This document shows, in pieces, positions 14,377 to 19,120 of a stretch of DNA of 19,120 nucleotides; the stretch's first letter is position 1; the number at the start of each line of letters is the position of its first letter. The translations under genes and the position numbers were made by a program. A model generated the notes under the pieces. That model did not search any database and was not told where the DNA came from. It saw only the letters and a list, made by a program, of their open reading frames with translations. The stretch lies in assembly GCA_910586755.1 (NCBI GenBank), contig CAJUJM010000082.1, positions 1 through 19,120 of the forward strand, read 5' to 3'. The DNA is from an uncultured Lachnospiraceae bacterium. GTDB taxonomy: Bacteria > Bacillota > Clostridia > Lachnospirales > Lachnospiraceae.

Positions 14377-15816
14377 ATGCGAAAGGATTTTTTATGGGGC
14401 GGCGCAACCGCCGCCAATCAGTGTGAGGGAGGATGGCAGGAAGATGGCCGGGGAATGGCCATTGTGGATGTGATCCCTCACGGTCCAAACCGCCTTCCGG
14501 TTATGAAAGGCATTATGGATTACAGGACCCTTCCCCGGGGCTCCAATTATCCGGGAAGGGAAGCCATAAGCTTTTACAGCCACTATAAAGAAGATATTGC
14601 TTTATTTGCAGAGATGGGGTTTCAATGCTACCGCTTTTCTTTCTCCTGGTCCCGAATTTTTCCTACCGGGGAGGAAGAGACTCCCAATGAAGCCGGATTA
14701 AAGTTCTATGAGAATGTCATCGACGAGCTGCTTTCTTATAATATCCAGCCAGTGGTTACGATTTGCCACTTTGATATTCCCTTAAATCTGGTAGAAAAAT
14801 ACGGTTCCTGGAAAAACCGGAAGGTCATTGACTGCTATCTCAAATACTGTCAGGCTATTTTCAGCCGTTTCCATGATAAAGTACGTTATTGGATTACCTT
14901 TAATGAGATTAACATGGTAATGCATCTGCCCTTTATGGGCGCCGGGCTGCGGTTTGAAGTAGGGGAAAATATTTTGGAAACCCAATATCAGGCGGCTCAC
15001 CATGAGCTGGTGGCTTCCGCTTTGGCTGTCAGGCTGGCCCGCCAAATTGATCCGAAACTTCAGATTGGCTGTATGCTTGCTGCCGGGAGCGTTTACCCCT
15101 ATAGCTGCCGCCCGGAGGATGTTTGGGAGAGCCGGAAGATGGATCGGGAAAATTATTTCTTTATTGATGTTCAGGCCAGAGGGGAATACCCTGGTTATGC
15201 AAAGAAATTTTTGGAACGAAACCATCTGAACATCTCCATGGATCCGGAAGATGAAAAAATCCTGAAGGAGAATACGGTGGACTTTATCTCCCTTTCTTAC
15301 TATAACAGCCGAACCGTCAGCACTCAGGGGGAAGAGGAAGCTTCCGGCGGAAATGTATTTGCGTCTGCAAAAAACCCTTATCTGACCTGCAGTGAGTGGG
15401 GCTGGCCCATTGACCCGGCAGGCTTTCGGATCACCTTAAACGATCTTTACGACCGCTACCAAAAACCTTTATTTGTAGTAGAAAATGGACTGGGAGCAGT
15501 GGACACTGTGGAAGAAAACGGCTGGATTGAGGATGACTACCGGATTGACTATTTAAGGACCCATATTCACGCCATGATAAAGGCCTGCGATGAGGACGGA
15601 GTGGATATTATCGGTTATACTCCCTGGGGATGCATCGATCTGGTCAGCGCCAGCACCGGCGAAATGTCGAAACGATACGGAATGATTCATGTAGATAAAG
15701 ACGACTTGGGAAAGGGAACTTTAAACCGCCGCCGGAAACATTCTTTCTACTGGTATCAAAATGTGATCCGCCACAATGGAGAAAACCTCCTTTGTGAAAT
15801 GTCTGTGAACTTATAG
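14377..15816 (+). CDS. bglA: GH1 6-phospho-beta-glucosidase
   Basis: A cytoplasmic glycoside hydrolase family 1 enzyme of 479 residues that splits the 6-phosphorylated beta-glucoside delivered by the PTS. The N-terminus DFLWGGATAANQCEGGW is standard. The acid/base Glu177 lies in TFNEIN and the nucleophile Glu369 in VVENGLG. The late segment MSKRYGMIHVDKDDLGKGTL, followed by RRRKHSFYWY, is the phosphate-binding signature (Ser, Lys, Tyr) that marks phospho-glucosidases such as BglA, AscB and ChbF-associated GH1 members, against plain glucosidases. GGAAAGGA precedes the ATG. It probably shares a transcript with the EIIBCA gene 183 bp upstream. Whether the natural substrate is cellobiose-6P, arbutin-6P or another aglycone cannot be told; the symbol is given for family likeness. 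Confidence 0.94.
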   Translation: MRKDFLWGGATAANQCEGGWQEDGRGMAIVDVIPHGPNRLPVMKGIMDYRTLPRGSNYPGREAISFYSHYKEDIALFAEMGFQCYRFSFSWSRIFPTGEEETPNEAGLKFYENVIDELLSYNIQPVVTICHFDIPLNLVEKYGSWKNRKVIDCYLKYCQAIFSRFHDKVRYWITFNEINMVMHLPFMGAGLRFEVGENILETQYQAAHHELVASALAVRLARQIDPKLQIGCMLAAGSVYPYSCRPEDVWESRKMDRENYFFIDVQARGEYPGYAKKFLERNHLNISMDPEDEKILKENTVDFISLSYYNSRTVSTQGEEEASGGNVFASAKNPYLTCSEWGWPIDPAGFRITLNDLYDRYQKPLFVVENGLGAVDTVEENGWIEDDYRIDYLRTHIHAMIKACDEDGVDIIGYTPWGCIDLVSASTGEMSKRYGMIHVDKDDLGKGTLNRRRKHSFYWYQNVIRHNGENLLCEMSVNL

Positions 15817-15832
15817 AAAATCCCCATAAAAT

Positions 15833-15924
15833 CTGTTACAATAAAGCTGCCCGCAGTGAATAAGGGCACACGTGAATTCCCTTGTCCACTGCGGGTATCC
15901 TGAAAATGAAAAATGTTGTAACAG
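15833..15924 (+). promoter_or_regulatory. Nested inverted repeats and promoter ahead of the two-component genes
   Basis: CTGTTACAA (15833-15841) and TTGTAACAG (15916-15924) are perfect 9-bp inverted repeats. Inside them CCCGCAGTG (15850-15858) pairs perfectly with CACTGCGGG (15887-15895), and inside that AAGGG/CCCTT (15862-15866 with 15879-15883). The left arm contains TGTTACAAT (15834-15842), an extended -10 promoter candidate, so a transcript starting near 15849 would begin with the hairpin. No T run follows, so it is not a clear terminator for the GH1 gene. Confidence 0.5.
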
Positions 15925-15937
15925 AGAGGGCTATTCT

Positions 15938-16615
15938 ATGGATGGATTAAAAATACTAGTAGTAGACGACGAATCGCGTATGCGGAAGCTGGTACGGGAC
16001 TTTTTAACTGCCAGGGGCTTTCGCGTAATTGAGGCAGGAGATGGGGAAGAGGCGCTAGACATATTTTTTCAGGAAAAAGACATTTCTCTGGTTCTTTTAG
16101 ATGTAATGATGCCCAAACTGGATGGATGGGAAGTATTAAAAACTATCCGCCAGTATTCCAAGGTGCCGGTTATGATGCTGACTGCCAGAGGGGAAGAACG
16201 GGACGAGCTGCAAGGCTTTGACCTGGGAGTGGATGAGTATATTACTAAGCCCTTTAGCCCTAAGATATTAACGGCCAGGGTGGAGGCGATCTTAAGGAGA
16301 GCCGGAACCGCCGCTGCAGATTCCGTTACAGCAGGCGGAATTACAATTGATAAATCAGCAAGACAGGTGACCATAGATGGCCAGCCTATAGAACTGAGCT
16401 ATAAAGAATTTGAACTTTTAGACTATTTTATAAACAACCAGGGCATGGCCCTGTCACGGGAAAAGATTCTTAACAATGTCTGGAATTACGATTACTTCGG
16501 AGATGCCCGTACCATAGACACCCATGTGAAAAAGTTGAGAAGCAAATTGGGAAGTAAGGGAGATTATATTAAAACGGTATGGGGAATGGGATATAAGTTC
16601 GAGGTGAGCCAATGA
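15938..16615 (+). CDS. OmpR/PhoB-type response regulator
   Basis: A 225-residue cytoplasmic DNA-binding response regulator. The receiver domain (about 1-118) has the acidic pair Asp10-Asp11 in ILVVDDES, phosphoacceptor Asp55 in LLDVMMP, Thr82 in LTARGEE and Lys104 in ITKPF. The winged-helix output domain (about 130-222) shows LSYKEFELLDYFINNQG and the recognition region DARTIDTHVKKLRSKLG, then TVWGMGYKF. I chose the ATG at 15938 after GAGAGGG; a GTG at 15872 would add 22 residues that lie in the hairpin region. The stop overlaps the kinase start by 4 bp. Targets are not visible in the window. Confidence 0.95.
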   Translation: MDGLKILVVDDESRMRKLVRDFLTARGFRVIEAGDGEEALDIFFQEKDISLVLLDVMMPKLDGWEVLKTIRQYSKVPVMMLTARGEERDELQGFDLGVDEYITKPFSPKILTARVEAILRRAGTAAADSVTAGGITIDKSARQVTIDGQPIELSYKEFELLDYFINNQGMALSREKILNNVWNYDYFGDARTIDTHVKKLRSKLGSKGDYIKTVWGMGYKFEVSQ

Positions 16616-18168
16616 AGCGTTCCATTTGTACCCGGATTACCCTGTGCTTTGCCGGAATGATGGTTCTGATGCTTCTTGTAACCTGGTTTGCCAACAGCAA
16701 TTTTTTGCAAGATTTTTATATCTCAGAAAAGGTAAAAGTCCTGGAAAAAGGTTATGAACAGATCGACTGGATTTTAAAAGAGCAGCAGGCCCGGGGAGAA
16801 TCAATGACAGAAGGTTTTGCCACAAAGGACAATCGGAGCTATTGGTTTCGCCCTGACGGAGTAGTAGTTGAAGAAGAGGGAGAGCTTTCCAGAACCCTCC
16901 GCAGACTCAGTGAAGAATCCAATACTTCTATTATTATGGTTAACGGAAGTTCCGGAACGGCCATTGTTTTTGCTCCCCGGGGAGAATTTATGGAGCAGCA
17001 GATGCAGAGATACTTGCTGGGACAGGCGGGAAAGGAACAGGAAGAAACCATCCGGCAGACCGAAAATTACAGTATTGAAAAACGCTACGATAGGAGAAGC
17101 AAAAACTACTATTTGGAGTGTTGGGGATTTTTCTCGGACAACTCTACCGCATTTCTTATGTCTATGCCGGTAGCAGGTATCCAGGACAGCGTCCGCTTGT
17201 CCAATCGTTTCCTAATATATGTGGGAAGTGCGGTTTTGATTATAGGAAGCGCTATTATGCTGTTTTTAACCCGCAGAATTACCCGTCCTATCCTTTCTTT
17301 ATCTAAGATCTCAAAAAAGATGTCAGAACTGGATTTTAATGTCCGCTATACGGGACAGGCTGAGGATGAAATTGGAATTTTGGGCAGCAGCATGAATCTC
17401 CTTTCTGAAAAGCTGAAAGAAACCATTGGAGAATTAAAATCCGCTAATAACCAACTTCAGCGGGATATCCGCAAAAAAGAACAGATTGACGAGATGCGGA
17501 AAGAGTTTATCGCCAATGTATCCCATGAACTTAAGACCCCTGTTGCACTGATTCAGGGCTATGCAGAGGGGCTTACAGAAGGAATGGCAGACGAAAAGGA
17601 GAGCCGTGATTATTATTGCGAAGTGATAATGGACGAAGCCAATAAGATGAACAAAATGGTTCAGCAGCTTTTAACTCTTAATGCGCTGGAGTTTGGAAGT
17701 GATAGCCTGTCTATGGAGCGGTTTGATATTATAGAACTGATCCGCGGCATTTTATCCTCGACCCGGATTCTTATTCAGCAGAAAGAAGCAGCCATTGTTT
17801 TTGAAGCCAGAGAACCATTGTATGTTTGGGCAGATGAATTTAAAATAGAAGAAGTAATTACAAATTATCTCAGCAATGCGTTGAATCATGTGGAGGGAAA
17901 ACGGATCATTACTATTTGTGCAGTAAAAGAGGAGGAGGCAGTTCGGGTGTCAGTAGCGAATACAGGACAGAATATACCGGAAGAAGATTTGTCTCGTCTG
18001 TGGACAAAATTTTATAAAGTAGATAAAGCCAGAACCAGAGAATACGGCGGAAGCGGAATTGGCCTTTCTATTGTTAAGGCGATTATGGATGCTCACCAAA
18101 GGGAGTATGGGGTAAGAAACCTGCCGGATGGCGTGGAGTTTTATATTATATTAGAAGGCGGCCAGTAG
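16612..18168 (+). CDS. Sensor histidine kinase
   Basis: A 518-residue membrane kinase, partner of the response regulator it overlaps. Transmembrane spans lie at about 10-27 and 201-221, enclosing an extracellular sensor of about 170 residues. HAMP follows (about 222-275, with RRITRPILSLSKISKKMSELDF), then HisKA with phosphoacceptor His305 in NVSHELKTPVALIQGYAEGL, then HATPase_c with Asn418 and Asn422 in NYLSNALNHV, a G1-type box NTGQNIP where Asn replaces the usual Asp, the F-box region WTKFYKVDKAR, and the G2 box GGSGIGLSIV. The signal is unknown; the sensor has no motif I recognise. The Asn in G1 also occurs in other Firmicutes kinases as I recall, so it does not imply inactivity. Confidence 0.95.
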   Translation: MKRSICTRITLCFAGMMVLMLLVTWFANSNFLQDFYISEKVKVLEKGYEQIDWILKEQQARGESMTEGFATKDNRSYWFRPDGVVVEEEGELSRTLRRLSEESNTSIIMVNGSSGTAIVFAPRGEFMEQQMQRYLLGQAGKEQEETIRQTENYSIEKRYDRRSKNYYLECWGFFSDNSTAFLMSMPVAGIQDSVRLSNRFLIYVGSAVLIIGSAIMLFLTRRITRPILSLSKISKKMSELDFNVRYTGQAEDEIGILGSSMNLLSEKLKETIGELKSANNQLQRDIRKKEQIDEMRKEFIANVSHELKTPVALIQGYAEGLTEGMADEKESRDYYCEVIMDEANKMNKMVQQLLTLNALEFGSDSLSMERFDIIELIRGILSSTRILIQQKEAAIVFEAREPLYVWADEFKIEEVITNYLSNALNHVEGKRIITICAVKEEEAVRVSVANTGQNIPEEDLSRLWTKFYKVDKARTREYGGSGIGLSIVKAIMDAHQREYGVRNLPDGVEFYIILEGGQ

Positions 18169-18185
18169 ATAAGTCCTTTTGTGGC

Positions 18186-18212
18186 AACGCCTATGTAGCG
18201 GTTTAGGCGGTT
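18186..18212 (+). terminator. Possible terminator or hairpin after the histidine kinase
   Basis: AACGCCTA (18186-18193) pairs with TAGGCGGTT (18204-18212) with one bulge, 18 bases after the kinase stop. No T run follows (ACAAATAATTC), so this may be a processing site and not a true intrinsic terminator. Confidence 0.4.
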
Positions 18213-18243
18213 ACAAATAATTCAAAAAAAATGAAAAAGGCTG

Positions 18244-18275
18244 TTGACTTTTCAGGAAAGAAGTGGTATTATAAT
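18244..18275 (+). promoter_or_regulatory. rRNA promoter P1
   Basis: TTGACT (18244-18249) is followed after 17 bases by TATTAT (18267-18272), with an overlapping TATAAT (18270-18275). It is preceded by an A-rich stretch (18224-18239) that could act as an UP element. Confidence 0.75.
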
Positions 18276-18348
18276 CCTCGCGCTGCTGATACAGCAGCAG
18301 CACGGCTTAGAAAACGAGAAATACCTCGAAAAAAGCTGAAAAAAGTTG

Positions 18349-18377
18349 TTGACAAATCAGAAACAGCGTGATATACT
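18349..18377 (+). promoter_or_regulatory. rRNA promoter P2
   Basis: A near-perfect promoter: TTGACA (18349-18354), 17-base spacer, TATACT (18372-18377). It lies about 105 bases after P1. Between them are a GCTGCTGATACAGCAGC hairpin (18282-18298) and an A-rich tract, consistent with strong tandem rRNA promoters. Confidence 0.88.
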
Positions 18378-18383
18378 ATATAA

Positions 18384-18705
18384 GCTGTCGCTGAGAGCGG
18401 CAACAACCCCGAACCTTAACAATTGAAGACTGAACAATACACAGACCCTGAAAATTCTAAGAACAAGGCGAAGGAAACGGCCTTGAGTTCGAGAGAATTC
18501 AGAACGAAACCAAGTAAAACGGGAAGATTAAAAAGCTAGAGTTAATCAAGACCGGACAAACTCGGCGAGAGGGAAGGAAAGTTAAGAAGAAGTACAAAAT
18601 CACAAGAAAGGAAACTTCGAATCACTAGATTCGTGGGGGACCTCATCAAGTGATTGGAAGTACGTTTCGACTAAACTCGAAAAGACCTCGTTAAGTCGAA
18701 GACTA
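18384..18705 (+). other. rRNA operon leader with hairpins and boxA-like site
   Basis: This gene-free stretch is the transcribed leader of the rRNA operon. In order it holds: a stem-loop at its start, GCTGTCGCT (18384-18392) with AGCGGCAAC (18396-18404), including G-U pairs; a boxA-like CCTTAACAATT (18414-18424), resembling the E. coli antitermination boxA region; a long hairpin 18448-18502 with outer CTGAAAATTCT/AGAATTCAG and inner GAACAAGGC/GCCTTGAGTTC; a purine-rich stretch; and the two hairpin repeats at 18619-18700. No ORF is convincing. The 16S 5' processing stem should involve the last part, pairing with sequence beyond the window. Confidence 0.7.
18619..18700 (+). repeat. Two dispersed hairpin copies (C and D) ahead of 16S rRNA
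   Basis: Copy C: AATCACT (18620-18626) pairs with AGTGATT (18649-18655) around a loop containing TCGTGGGGGACCTC. Copy D: TTCGACTAAAC (18666-18676) pairs with GTTAAGTCGAA (18690-18700), one mismatch, around TCGAAAAGACCTC. The loops match those of copies A and B in the ABC operon leader (TCGTGAAGGACCTC and TCGTGAAAAACCTC). The arms differ between copies but remain complementary. Confidence 0.75.

Positions 18706-19120
<415 letters not shown>

Noticed and set aside
14010..14417. Minus-strand ORF across the PTS-GH1 gap
   Set aside because: It is antisense to the EIIA domain and the hairpin region with no start signal; the hairpins explain its open frame.
15872..15937. GTG start extending the response regulator by 22 residues
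   Set aside because: The added residues fall in the hairpin leader, and the ATG at 15938 has its own ribosome binding site and the normal receiver N-terminus.
18384..18705. tRNA gene in the rRNA leader
   Set aside because: No cloverleaf or GTTCGANTC-type arm was found; the stem-loops fit leader hairpins.

Overview
The window reads as chromosomal DNA of a Lachnospiraceae (Clostridium cluster XIVa) bacterium. The basis is the 5' part of a 16S rRNA gene at the right edge, which has the helix sequences usual for that group. The hisS-aspS pair, the low-to-medium GC genes with strong AGGAGG-type ribosome binding sites, and the Firmicutes-style intrinsic terminators agree. I cannot assign a genus from 415 bases of 16S.

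Layout. (1) 1-1821 is a visibly AT-rich block, unlike the rest in codon use. It holds the 3' part of an unrecognised gene, an overlapping small membrane-anchored protein gene, a possible 16-codon ORF, and a flavin-dependent thymidylate synthase (thyX). It looks like the end of an acquired accessory island abutting hisS. (2) 1878-5049: hisS and aspS, closed by a bidirectional terminator. (3) 5089-7404: a Crp/Fnr-type regulator divergent from a DASS/SLC13-type anion transporter, probably a regulator/target pair. (4) 7473-9922, minus strand: a three-gene NitT/TauT-like ABC importer (lipoprotein, permease, ATPase). Its promoter and long leader at 9945-10081 carry a 46-bp tandem repeat. (5) 10221-11063: kduI alone, behind a palindromic operator candidate and ahead of a terminator. 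(6) 11182-15816: an RpiR-type regulator, a beta-glucoside-type PTS EIIBCA and a GH1 6-phospho-beta-glucosidase, forming a sugar uptake and hydrolysis unit. (7) 15938-18168: an OmpR-type response regulator and its overlapping histidine kinase. (8) 18244-19120: tandem rRNA promoters, a structured leader and the start of 16S rRNA.

How the genes work together. The PTS phosphorylates a beta-glucoside during import, and the GH1 enzyme cleaves the 6-phospho product. RpiR probably senses a sugar phosphate and controls that unit. KduI handles the ketouronate released by pectin or glycosaminoglycan breakdown. The Crp/Fnr regulator probably controls the divergent anion transporter. The ABC operon imports a small organic anion or amine that I cannot name.

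The most unusual signal is not a protein. A hairpin of about 30-40 bp occurs at five places: two copies in the ABC operon leader, two just upstream of 16S, and one weaker copy overlapping the end of the Crp/Fnr gene. Its loop is conserved (consensus close to TCGTGAAGGACCTC) while its arms differ between copies but stay complementary. A second GC-rich hairpin family lies between hisS and aspS and between the PTS and GH1 genes. I found no convincing complete new multi-protein system. The truncated AT-rich cluster at the left edge is the best place to look for one outside the window.
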